64,000 nucleotides of DNA. Source: Selaginella moellendorffii. Lineage: Eukaryota > Streptophyta > Lycopodiopsida > Selaginellales > Selaginellaceae. Under the pieces are notes generated by a model. That model was not told where the DNA came from. It ran no database searches and saw nothing but the letters and a program-made list of their open reading frames with translations. The DNA lies in the NCBI RefSeq assembly GCF_000143415.4, contig NW_003314265.1:860944-924943 (forward strand). The letters are read 5' to 3'. The translations under genes and the position numbers were made by a program. This document shows positions 1 to 9,120 of this stretch, piece after piece. Positions within the stretch are counted from its first letter, which is position 1; each line of letters opens with the position of its first letter.

Positions 1-74
1 CGCATCCAAATGCCCAATGCCAGTGTCGTAGCGCCATTTCCAGCAAGAACCCTAAAAATCGATTCCTTAGGGCA

Positions 75-971
75 ATGCGTGCGGTGGTGCAGCGAGTCTT
101 GTCCGCCAGAGTTGAAGTAAGCTCCTGCTCTTTCGATCGCTCTGATCTCTTCTGTCGATCAGGTCGATGGCCAAGTTGTGTCACAGATCGGACAAGGCTT
201 GCTTGTGCTCGTCGGCATTTCGGAATCCGACACCAAAGAAGATGCAGATTTTCTGTGCGTTTATTCTTCTTCCTCTTTGTTTTTTTTTTTGCTTTGAAAC
301 GCTTGATCGATCGAAGTATTCCTGTCTGTTCTTCGCAGCTGCAGGAAAATCCTAAACATGCGCTTATTTGTGAATGACAAAACCGGCAAAGCATGGGATC
401 AGAATGTAAGAAAGTGCTTCTTTTTCTATTTCCCACTCTCGAGATTCTCAGGAAAAAAAAGTTTTTTTTCTCTTTCTCGAACAGGTCATGCAAAAGAACT
501 TCGACGTTTTGCTCGGTATTGATGAATGTATTGCAACATTAATTTGTTTTTTTTTTTCCTTCCACTGTCTAGTGAGCCAGTTCACGCTTTATGGATTTCT
601 CAAGGGGAACAAGCCGGACTTCCACTTGGCCATGCCACCACTCCAGGCTAAGGATTTCTACTCCAAGTTCGTCGAGGCTGTCGCTCACTCCTACTCTAAG
701 GACAAAGTTAAAGGCAAGCATTGTGTGATCTCCATGAATCCCTCCAAAAGCTAAGTAGTGCGAGCTTGACAGATGGTATATTTGGCGCACTGATGCAAGT
801 ATGATCTCCTCCAGCCCTTGTTCATAAAATTGACGTGATGAAACCTTTATCTCTTTTTTTTCCTGGTTTCTGGATTGTTGACAGGTTCATTTGGTTAATG
901 ATGGACCAGTGACGCTGCAGCTCGATTCTCGCAAGCCTGGCGACGAGAACAATCACAATTCTTCTTCTTAA
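75..971 (+). CDS. DTD1: D-aminoacyl-tRNA deacylase (DTD1), intact copy
   Basis: Removes D-amino acids (and mischarged glycine) from tRNA in the cytosol. Seven exons can be traced: 75-116, 163-254, 339-405, 485-515, 573-713, 773-798 and 885-971. The spliced frame stays open from ATG 75 to TAA 969-971. The product begins MRAVVQRVLSARVE and contains both family signatures, SQFTLYG (exon 5) and NDGPVTL (exon 7), plus the usual GKAWDQNVMQ stretch in exons 3-4. Length is about 160 residues, normal for DTD. The intron at 714-772 uses a GC donor (AAAG|GCAAGC). It ends with a short Asn/Ser-rich tail after NDGPVTLQLDSR. This is the working member of a tandem pair; the second copy at 4106 is broken. Identification rests on the motifs and on remembered family sequence. 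Confidence 0.9.
714..772 (+). other. GC-AG intron in DTD1
   Basis: Joining 713 to 773 restores KVKDGIFGALMQ, the expected DTD sequence. The only donor that keeps the frame is GC (gcaagc), with acceptor ttgacag. A GT donor nearby would leave extra residues and a stop. Confidence 0.75.
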
Positions 972-1560
972 CTCCCAGGTTTATAATTGAACGATCATCA
1001 CATTGGCTCCTTTCGCATAGAAAATTCTTTGGCTCCCTGACCTCTCTCCCTTTTGCAGTGCACTACTAACGTACTACTCCACAGAAAGACAACCAAATTC
1101 GTTTGGAGCGATGGTACCAAAAGTGCCTGGGTCACAGGTGAGTGGCCTGTCGCTGGGACGAGACCGTAACAATTTTCTTTTCTTTCTTTCATTTTTTTGC
1201 CAGCGGATTTCACAAGCCGAAGCTTGTGGAGAACGTATTAGCAGATGAGCGGTGCTGGTTGGTCCTGGTTTCATCAATATAGCTGTCCAACAACTGTTCC
1301 AGTGATCACTAGAAAACTTGGGCCACCTTTTCTTCGTCTTCACCACTCAGCGGATGGCGTCTGGACCATCGTGAGAGTCTCGCTTCCGCAAATTTGCTCC
1401 CTCCCGGCCCGTCGATCGCATGGCTATGCAACTTGGTGGTCACATTCTTGGTGTGAAAGTGAAATCAGTTGGGGATCAGTTGGAAGGGGGTGATTTTCCG
1501 GGTGAAACTTTTCTTTCCATCGAAGAAGAAGAAGAATGAGAAGCTAAACACAGGATTTTT
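972..1560. other. Spacer between DTD1 and lectin-kinase remnant
   Basis: This stretch is homologous to 4912-5564 in the second duplicate, with scattered substitutions and indels. It contains splice-like signals (ttttgcag, ctaac branch-like site, ctccacag, cacag|gtgagt), so it may be a transcribed leader of the kinase gene or a 3' extension of DTD1. I found no convincing protein on either strand. Confidence 0.5.
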
Positions 1561-1566
1561 ATGAGT

Positions 1567-1674
1567 CATGGGACTGCTCTTGCTGCTGCTGCTCACTCTT
1601 CGTCTTTGTTCGTCAAGGTTGCTCGCCACCGAAGCCAGTTGCATTCGGGGACAGGACGGAGGATATCAGGCTCA
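1567..1674 (+). pseudogene. Truncated 5' end of lectin receptor kinase (copy 1)
   Basis: It matches the first ~140 bp of the intact kinase gene at 5565 (signal-peptide codons, then SSLFVKVAxHRSQ). It carries internal deletions that break the frame. Homology stops abruptly at about 1674, after 'atatcaggctca', where unrelated sequence begins. No lectin or kinase domain remains. Confidence 0.8.
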
Positions 1675-3516
1675 GAAGAATCCGCGATGAACAAACCTGC
1701 TAAGAACTTGACGCTCTCTGAATCTTTTTTAGTTTTTTCGAAAGATCTTACCGCGTGTGGTGGCAGAAACACTTTCGCCAGACCCTTCCTCGCTGCCTTC
1801 TTTTCAATGTAATCTGCCCGGCAGAAGGAAGTATTTGAGAAGTCGAGAACGAAAGACAAGCAGGCTATCTCCTTGTCCGGGAGCTACTGCAAATGCAGCC
1901 ATCTTCGCCTGATCTTTTAGCGGGATATGAGAACAGAGGCGATCAAACACCCGTCTCTTTCCACACCTTGTGAAACAATTCAGCAAGTCCTGAAACACGG
2001 GAACAGACTTTCTGAGTGTTTCCATTCGTAGCCACAGCCTTGACATAATCCGCAGCAGTGTAACTCTGACGCGTTCTTTTCCTGATGGCCTGGTCTGCTT
2101 GTTCATGAATCTCACAAGGCTGTTGCTTCTAGGCCCACAAGAGCTTATCCGCTTTCAAAGTTGTTGGGCAGGAGGTTGCAACTTCACGTTGCGAATCACA
2201 AAACCTTTAACTATCCTATTAAAAAACGCTATATGTGTTTAAAGCTTTTTCTATTTTACTAGAAACAATGTAAAACTTTCGTGACTAGTTTATTCCAAAT
2301 CTTGTACAAGTGTGAATGCAGCATGTTCTTATTTATTTGCTCCACAGTGGGATTGACCTGAGCAACCTCGCAACATTTGAAATGAGCTGCCTGATAATAT
2401 GACTCCCAGTACATTCCAATGAAAAAGCCTTTAAAAATCTCACAAATGGCATTGTTCAACATTGAATTTTTTTATTTCTTTGGTAGGGAGTATTGAACAT
2501 CATCATTCTTACGTTGGATTGAATCATATGAATAATTACTAAAGTATTACTCTCCCTAGTATCCATCCAGCAAGAACCTTCCGGTGATTTGATGAGGCTG
2601 TAAACATCTATCTCCAATGTATGGCAAAAGGACATGTTGGAAGTGACATTTTGTCAAGGTACATGATTGTAGAGATGAAAGTAGTGAGGAGCTCTTAAAT
2701 ACTAAAGCTCTTCGACATACAACTATGAATAGTACACTTGGCAATCTTGAGATTGGTCTCACTCCTCTTGAGATCAATTGACGATTGGCAATGTCTCATC
2801 ACATTCTAGCTTCTTCTCCTCAAATTCTAACCTGGTCTTTGGTAGATCTAGTATGGCGGTGGCGACATCACATTGAGTGTGAGATTTAAGCCACTGTTAA
2901 ATGAATTGTGGTCAAGACATTTTATATGTATTATACTCCATGTATATATAAAAGACTTGAAAGATTAGGTGCTTGTGACCACCATATACTTGCTACATAC
3001 ACATGTCCAAATCTTGCCCAATCACAAATTTTGGGCATGACAGCATAGCACTGTTTGGTAATGCAAGCAAGCTTAGGAAGGAGCTCTAAATGTATATTCA
3101 TTTGGACCCGCTAATAAGAAGGTATTTCAAAATTTAATTTGTCAATTGCCAAGAAAATCTAGATAACAAATTAGCAGCACCCAAATCTAAGGGCTCCCCT
3201 TCCGGAGGGGTGACGATTTAATCCTAACAATGTCCTTACTTTCCAAGGGCACTTGGGAAGGCTACTCTACTGATCAATGCGATGTGTGTGCCGAGCCTTG
3301 GGCAGGGAGGTGTGTTTTTCATCCCGTGTGTGTGTCTTCCCAGGAATTGGGCTCTGATGAACGAGTTAGAGAGAACGATGGAACGGGAAATTGTTACCAG
3401 TCTTTATTGTCAATGTAAGATGAATAGGTCAGCTTTTAACGAAAGCAGTTAAGAACACAATTAATCATTTTGCACGGGTTAAGTTACTCAATAAAACACG
3501 ATGGAAATTTTTAGGG
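1675..3516. other. Unassigned sequence between the two duplicates
   Basis: From 2116 to 3516 the sequence is AT-rich and I see no gene. On the minus strand between about 2140 and 1680 there are short open stretches with coding flavour, for example TAADYVKAVATNGNT and ADYIEKKAARKGLAKVFLPP. They lie in different frames separated by possible introns and could be part of an unrecognised gene or remnant. I cannot name a family. Confidence 0.3.
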
Positions 3517-4066
3517 TTAGGGCTGGCCCTTTATTAATTGGATCCAAATATTAGAATGCATGACAGCAAAAAACTCATTGGGCATTTCATGGTGCTTGGA
3601 GAACAAAGCCGAGGGCAGTGAGTACCGAGTGTAGTAAATCTTGCGATGAGAACAAGGAGAATTCCACACCTTTCCAGAGAGCGTGATCTTGGAACAAGTT
3701 GGGCACTCTGCGTCCGCTTTGCCGCAAGTTCCCAGCGAGGTCGTGAACGAGCAGCGGTCGTCCGCGGCCAAATCCCTTGCTGTTGGATCCAGCTCGGTCA
3801 GGTAGAAGTATGGAGTGCCAGTGGAATTAAACGCGGCGCCATCGCTGAAAGAGACAATGTTCCTGCAAGAACCAATCCAGAGAAAAAGAAATCAGTCCTT
3901 CACCAGTGACATTCAACGCCCTTGAGATGAATCGACACTGTGCTGTCACAAAGATGAGAGAAATGCGAGAAAATAAGCTCTCTCCACACCTTAAGCCGCT
4001 GGCGACGAGCCATCTCGAATGCCGCGGATTCGGAGGACCAGAAGAACGAGAGAGCGCCGTTTCCAG
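3517..4066 (-). pseudogene. CREG-like (FMN-binding split-barrel) gene remnant
   Basis: Read on the minus strand, three pieces separated by introns resemble the CREG/pyridoxamine-phosphate-oxidase-like family of secreted or vesicular glycoproteins. These are SRWLVASGL, then STVSIHLKG, then NIVSFSDG followed by GTPYFYLTELDPTARDL, DDRCSFTTSLGTCGKADAE, CPTCSKITLSGK, and ALFSKHHEM near the C-terminus. The intron acceptor ttcttgcag precedes NIVSF. The N-terminal half, signal peptide and an ATG start are missing, and the segment after SGK is shorter than in the family. I read it as a 5'-truncated copy abutting the DTD duplicate. The family call comes from remembered plant CREG sequences. Confidence 0.6.
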
Positions 4067-4105
4067 CAAGAACCCTAAAAATCAAGTCCTTGCTACTCGA
4101 GGGCA

Positions 4106-4911
4106 ATGCGGGCAGTGGTGCAGCGAGTCTTGTCCGCCAGAGTCGATGTAAGCGCGAGAGTCCTTCCCTTTTGATCGCTCTGATTGCTTCTTTCGATCAG
4201 GTCGATGGCCAAATTGTGTCACAGATGCTTGCTTGTGCGTTTTTTCCTTTCTTCCTTGAAACGCTTTCCCTGCAGATGTCCTAATTGAGCTTCGGATGGG
4301 CAAGGAGATGCAGTTTTCTTTGGTGTGTTCTTCGCAGCTGCAGGAAAATTCTAAGCATTGCGCTTATTTGTGAACGACAAAACCGCCAAAGCATGTGTAA
4401 GAAAGTGCCTCTTTTTCTATTTCCCACTCTCGAGATTCTCAGAAAAAAAAAAAGTTTTTCTTTTGTGTTCTTTACGAACAGGTCATGCAAAAGAACCTCC
4501 GACGTTTTGCTCGGGATTGTATGAATGTATTGCAACATTTATCTTTTTTCTTCTTCCACTGTCCATTGAGTCAGTTCACGCTTTATGGATTTCTCAAGGG
4601 GAACAACCCGGACTTCCACTTGGCCATGCCACCACTCCAGGCTAAGGATTTCTACTCCAAGTTCGTCGAGGCTGTCGCTCACTCCTACTCTACGGACAAA
4701 GTTAAAGGCAAGCATTGTGTGATCTCCATGAATCCCTCCAAAAGCTAAGCCGTGCGTATATTTGGCGCACTGATGCAAGTATGACCTCCTCCCGCTCTTG
4801 TTCATGAAGTTGACGTGATGGAAACTTCTGATAGTTGACAGGTTCAGTTGATTAATGATGGACCAGTGACGCCGCAGCTCGATTCTCGCAATCCAGAACT
4901 CTTCCTCTTAA
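4106..4911 (+). pseudogene. DTD1, second tandem copy, degraded
   Basis: It is homologous exon by exon to 75-971, starting with MRAVVQRVLSARVD. There are several independent lesions. Most of exon 2 is deleted after VDGQIVSQ. Exon 3 has an extra base (attgcgctt versus atgcgctt). Exon 4 has an extra C. A deletion just before exon 6 removes the splice acceptor and the first codon, so the sequence runs directly into tatatttggc. Exon 5 is nearly unchanged, including the GC donor. It cannot encode a working deacylase. Confidence 0.88.
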
Positions 4912-5564
4912 CTCTCAGGTTTCAGTATAATTGAATAAGCATTCGCATTTGGATCCTTGCGATTAGAAAATTCGCTGGCTTCCTGACATCTCACCCTTTT
5001 GCAGTGCACTGCTAACATACTACTCCACAGTTTCATTGAAAGAACACCAAATTCGTTTGTAGCGATGGTACCAAAAGCGCCTGGGTCACAGGTGAGTGGC
5101 CTGTCGCTGGGACGAGACAGTAACAATTTTCTTTCATTTTTCGCCAGCTGGGATTCCACGAGGCGAAGCTGCCGAGCAGATTGTGGAGAACGTACTAGCA
5201 GATGAGCGGTGCTGGTTGGTCCTGGTTTCATCAATATTCCGCACCGGCTGTGCTAATGTCCGTCCAACAACTGTTCCATTGATCACTAGAAAACAATTTC
5301 CACCTTCATTAGCACTCCGTCGTCTTCACCACTCAGCGGACGGCCTCTGGACCATCGTGAGAGTCTCGCTTCCGCGAATTTGCTCCCTCCCGGCCCGTCG
5401 ATCGCATGGCTAGGCAACTTGGTGCTCACAGTCTTGGTGTGAAGTGAAAACAGTTGGGGATCAGTTGAAGGGGGTGATTTTCCTGGTGAGACTTTCCTTT
5501 CCATCGGAAGAAGAAGGACAAGAACAAGAAGGATGAGAAGCTAAAACAGGATTTTTATCGAGTC
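4912..5564. other. Upstream region of the intact lectin receptor kinase
   Basis: Homologous to 972-1560. It has the same splice-like signals (ctaac...ctccacag at about 5020-5030, cacag|gtgagt at about 5090). It may include the 5' leader and promoter of the kinase gene. No separate gene is supported. Confidence 0.45.
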
Positions 5565-7730
5565 ATGGGACTGCTCTTGCTGCTGCTGCTATGGCTATGT
5601 GCTGCTCAAGCCCGGGACTCTTCGTCTTTGTTTGTCAAGGTTGCTCACCACCGAAGCCAGATAAGGAGGAGTTTCAAGTTTCCATCTCGAGCATTCGGGG
5701 AGAGGACGGAGGATATCAGGCTCATTGGGAATGCGGCAGTGATGGGGGATGGATCGATAAGAATTCCAGCTCAGGATGCGCAAGCCAACCAAGCGGGACG
5801 AGCGCTCTTTGCATCGCCAGTCCGGATGTGGGATCCAAACACCAGCATCCCGGCCTCGTTCGACACTACCTTCTCCTTCGTCATCCAGAGCTCTTCGTCG
5901 TCCACAAGCCATGAAACTGGTGGAGGCCTGGCTTTTATCATAGCTCCGGATGAAATGACGGTTGGTCGAGACGCTGGCTATCTGGGAATGCTCAACGATG
6001 CGTGCGTCCACCACCGGCGAGGCAACAGCAGCGAGGGTAGGCGTCCCGTGATCGCGGTGGAGTTTGACACTTTCAAAGACGACGAGTTTGGCGATCCCAA
6101 TGACAACCATGTTGGCCTGAACTTGGGAAGCGTCATATCCAACGAGACGGCCGATCTCTCCAACGCGGGAGTGTTCCTGAGGAACGGCTCGTCTGTGACT
6201 GCCAGGATCAGCTACGACAGCTCCATCCAGCACCTCCAAGTTCGAGTGAGCTCCACTCATTCCTCGCGCGACCCCGAGTTTGATCCGGCCAAGCAAGACA
6301 GCTTACTCGACGACGATCAGGTTCTTCCACTGATTTCCACGCCGGTCGATCTCTCCAGCTTTCTCAAGGAGTACATGTTCGTCGGCTTCACGGCTTCCAC
6401 CGGTGCCGAGGCTCTCTCCCACAGCATCCTCTCGTGGACCTTCTCGTGTGCCAGCCACGCCGTCCAGAGGTTCCCGCCGGTGACTCTCAGCAACAGCAAG
6501 GAAACCATCTCCCACCGAGAGGAATGCGAAGACGCCATCGTGGAGGACAAGTTCGACCACGCCAGCGGCAGAAAGGGCCATCCCCCGGCCATCTTCTTCG
6601 TGTTCGTCAGCGTAAGTGCTACCGTCCTCTCGCTGGTTCTCATCGTGCTCGTTTCTTGGCGAAGGAACAGAGCTCACTCGAGCAAAAGCATTAGTGCTAG
6701 TATTAGTGGCGGTGGTGGTGATCCATGGAGCATGCCAGTCGTGATGCTCCCAAGGCCGAGGCCGCTCCACAGGCCCCGAGAGTTTGATCTTCCTGAGCTG
6801 GTGGTAGCAACCGGGGACTTCGCCGAGAAGCAGAAGCTCGGGCAGGGGCCGCTCGGAGTAGTTTACAGGGGAAGCTTGCAGGATGGCAGCTTGGTAGCGA
6901 TCAAAGTTCTCAGCAACGTCTGGCCGGTCTCGTCCTCAGGTGTGCTGTGCGTGCCGAGCTTGAACATGAGCAAGAACAGGAAGCGCAAGCAGCAGCTCAT
7001 CTCGGAGATCCTCCCGGCTTTCAGCAAGCTCAGGCATCCCCGGTTGGTTCCAGTCCGGGGTTGGTGCGAGTCAGGCCCGGATCTCATGGTGGTTTACGAG
7101 TACATGCCCAACGCGAGCCTGGATAAGTGGCTCCATCCCGCGGAAGCTCTCCTGGCGCTGCCGTGGATCCACCGCTGGAAGCTGGCAGGGGACGTAGCCG
7201 CGGCGCTCCTCCATCTCCACATGTCGAACTTCCTCCACGGCCGCGTCAAGTCGAGCAACGTTCTCATGGATATCACCTTCCAGGCCCGGCTCGGTGACTT
7301 TGGCTTGCTCGGCTCGAGCTCCTCGCGAGCTCCAAGCTCTTCGGATCATCATCCTCAGCCAGAGTATCATCTTCCTCCGGAGGCGAGCTCCTCCTCGGAT
7401 CCGTGGACCCGAGAGATGGACGTCTATGGATTTGGGATCGTTTGCCTGGAGCTCGTCTCCGGGGGTCCTCCAAGTTCCGAGGAGGGTGGGTCTCTGGTGG
7501 ATCGAGCGTGGCTGCTACACGAGCGGGGGTGTGGGATTGGAGAGCTGGTCGATCCGAAGCTTGGGGGAAGCTTCGTGTTTGATCAGGCAATGACCCTCTA
7601 TGGAGTTGGATTGCTTTGCTCTCATCCGGATCCGAGATCCAGGCCCGCGATGGAAGGCGTGGCGCGCTTGCTGGAGCGCAGGACGGACATTCCCCCTATC
7701 CCGGCAAGAACTCCCGCGAGGTGTGATTAA
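5565..7730 (+). CDS. L-type lectin receptor kinase with degenerate catalytic loop
   Basis: Intronless, 721 residues. A hydrophobic signal peptide (MGLLLLLLLWLCAAQA) leads into a legume-lectin domain at roughly residues 30-315. Typical strands are GGGLAFIIAP, VIAVEFDTF, DPNDNHVGLN and a closing SILSWTFSC. One membrane span lies at about 342-364. The kinase domain starts near residue 410. It has a P-loop LGQGPLGVVYRG, Lys447 in VAIKVL, and DFG at 578-580. The catalytic loop, normally HRDxK, reads HGRVKSSN (558-565), so the catalytic Asp is Arg560; the APE motif reads PPE. This predicts a pseudokinase, probably a plasma-membrane sensor that signals through partners. It is the intact member of a tandem pair (see 1567). 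The ATG follows a leader conserved in both copies. Confidence 0.9.
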   Translation: MGLLLLLLLWLCAAQARDSSSLFVKVAHHRSQIRRSFKFPSRAFGERTEDIRLIGNAAVMGDGSIRIPAQDAQANQAGRALFASPVRMWDPNTSIPASFDTTFSFVIQSSSSSTSHETGGGLAFIIAPDEMTVGRDAGYLGMLNDACVHHRRGNSSEGRRPVIAVEFDTFKDDEFGDPNDNHVGLNLGSVISNETADLSNAGVFLRNGSSVTARISYDSSIQHLQVRVSSTHSSRDPEFDPAKQDSLLDDDQVLPLISTPVDLSSFLKEYMFVGFTASTGAEALSHSILSWTFSCASHAVQRFPPVTLSNSKETISHREECEDAIVEDKFDHASGRKGHPPAIFFVFVSVSATVLSLVLIVLVSWRRNRAHSSKSISASISGGGGDPWSMPVVMLPRPRPLHRPREFDLPELVVATGDFAEKQKLGQGPLGVVYRGSLQDGSLVAIKVLSNVWPVSSSGVLCVPSLNMSKNRKRKQQLISEILPAFSKLRHPRLVPVRGWCESGPDLMVVYEYMPNASLDKWLHPAEALLALPWIHRWKLAGDVAAALLHLHMSNFLHGRVKSSNVLMDITFQARLGDFGLLGSSSSRAPSSSDHHPQPEYHLPPEASSSSDPWTREMDVYGFGIVCLELVSGGPPSSEEGGSLVDRAWLLHERGCGIGELVDPKLGGSFVFDQAMTLYGVGLLCSHPDPRSRPAMEGVARLLERRTDIPPIPARTPARCD

Positions 7731-8062
7731 CGTGATTAATGTGTAAAGGTGGCCATGCAACTCTGCAAGGAGACGCATTTTTTTTCTGATCTATCGTTCG
7801 CGCATTGTGGGAAAGGAAACAAAAACCGTTAATGGATAGTGTTTTCTTCCTACTAAAGTAACGTGTAAGATAAAAGGTGTTCTAGGGCACATTTCTTTTA
7901 TAAGGGTTGTCATTATCTTAAGCTTCTATCACTGTAACCCTTACCGTCAGATTTTGGGCATCCAACGGTGGCCATATGCCCTAAATCCTGGACGGCCTAG
8001 AACCCTAAATCTTCTTTTCCTTAGGAAACCCTAGCAGCGGCGGAGGCGGAGGCGGGGGCGCG
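7731..8062. other. Intergenic region and uL1 promoter
   Basis: It holds the 3' flank of the kinase gene and the promoter of the ribosomal protein gene. Two AACCCTA elements occur in the last 65 bp. No further gene is seen. Confidence 0.6.
8026..8034 (+). promoter_or_regulatory. Telo-box (AAACCCTAG) upstream of uL1
   Basis: AAACCCTA elements close to the start are common in plant ribosomal-protein promoters. This one lies 29 bp upstream of the ATG, with a second AACCCTAAA about 25 bp further upstream. Confidence 0.6.
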
Positions 8063-8901
8063 ATGAGGTGAGCGTAGTGTGTGCGCTCTGTTTCTTCCCT
8101 CCTGACTCTCGCTCTTGTCGATGTGTGCAGTAAGCTCCAGGCCGATTCTCTTCGGGAGGCCATCTCCCAGATCTTCACGGAATGCCGGGAGAAGAAGCGC
8201 AAGTTCCCCGAGACGATCGAGCTCCAGATCGGTCTCAAGAACTACGACCCGCAGAAGGACAAGCGTTTCAGCGGCTCGGTGAAGCTGCCTCACATTGCCC
8301 GGCCCAAGATGAGAGTGTGCATGCTCGGTGATGCGCAGCATGTAGGGGAGGTAAGATTGAGCGCCCTGTCTCCTTTTGTTGCCGGATTGAATCACTGGTC
8401 CGTTGCTTTTTTTGCACAGGCCGAGAAGATCGGTCTGGACTACATGGATCTGGAGGGGCTGAAGAAGATGAACAAGAACAAGAAGCTCGTGAAGAAGCTG
8501 GCAAAGAAGTACCACGCTTTCCTGGCTTCGGAGGCGGTGATCAAGCTCATCCCTCGGCTGCTCGGCCCGGGCCTCAACAAGGCGGGCAAGTTCCCCACTC
8601 TGGTGTCGCACCAGGAGAGCTTGGAGAGCAAGCTGAACGAAACCAAGGCCATGGTCAAGTTCCAGCTCAAAAAGGTTTTGTGCATGGGAGTAGCGGTGGG
8701 CAACATCGAGATGGAGGAGAAGCAGGTCTTCCAGAACGTTCAGCTCAGCGTTAACTTCCTCGTCTCGCTGCTCAAGAAGAACTGGCAAAACGTAAGTAGT
8801 AGTAGCGCTTCTCTCTTTTCTCGTGGCTTAACTTCGATTGATTCCAGGTGAGGGTGCTTTACTTGAAGAGTACAATGGGCAAGCCAGTTCGCATCTTCTG
8901 A
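8063..8901 (+). CDS. RPL10A: 60S ribosomal protein L10a (uL1)
   Basis: Component of the L1 stalk of the cytosolic large ribosomal subunit. Four exons, 8063-8067, 8131-8350, 8420-8791 and 8848-8901, give 216 residues, the family's usual length. The first exon carries only ATG plus two bases, so the protein starts [15 protein letters not shown]. Diagnostic stretches include [42 protein letters not shown] and the C-terminus [10 protein letters not shown]. All splice sites are GT-AG and in phase. A telo-box precedes the gene. It converges with the PPR gene downstream, 220 bp away. Confidence 0.96.
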
Positions 8902-8998
8902 TCGATCACTCACTTTCTACTGTGCAAGTTTTGTAATCCCGAAACCAAGAAATGCGAGAAAGATGTTTCCAAAGTGTGTATTCTAATTTATCTGATGG

Positions 8999-9107
8999 AT
9001 ATACCCAAGAATAATCACCGGACGGTAAAGGATAAACATAGCCAGGTACGGTAAAGGATATACCTTAGTATAATCACGTAATGAATATACCCAAGAATAA
9101 TCACCGG
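8999..9107. repeat. Short direct repeat between uL1 and PPR genes
   Basis: A 23-bp sequence (atatacccaagaataatcac plus cgg) occurs at 8999-9021 and again at 9085-9107. A related ggtaaaggata repeat lies between. It sits in the 3' flank shared by two convergent genes. Confidence 0.8.
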
Positions 9108-9120
9108 TTTGAACGAAGGT

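Noticed and set aside
3190-3230. GC-rich near-palindrome ctccccttccggagggg
   Set aside because: Single short imperfect palindrome with no associated gene; no basis for calling a terminator or binding site.
5595-6296. 233-codon minus-strand frame over the lectin domain
   Set aside because: Lies antisense to a well-supported receptor kinase and has no motif of its own.
8021-8788. 255-codon minus-strand frame over the uL1 gene
   Set aside because: Leu/His/Glu-rich shadow of the ribosomal gene; crosses its introns without any splice logic.
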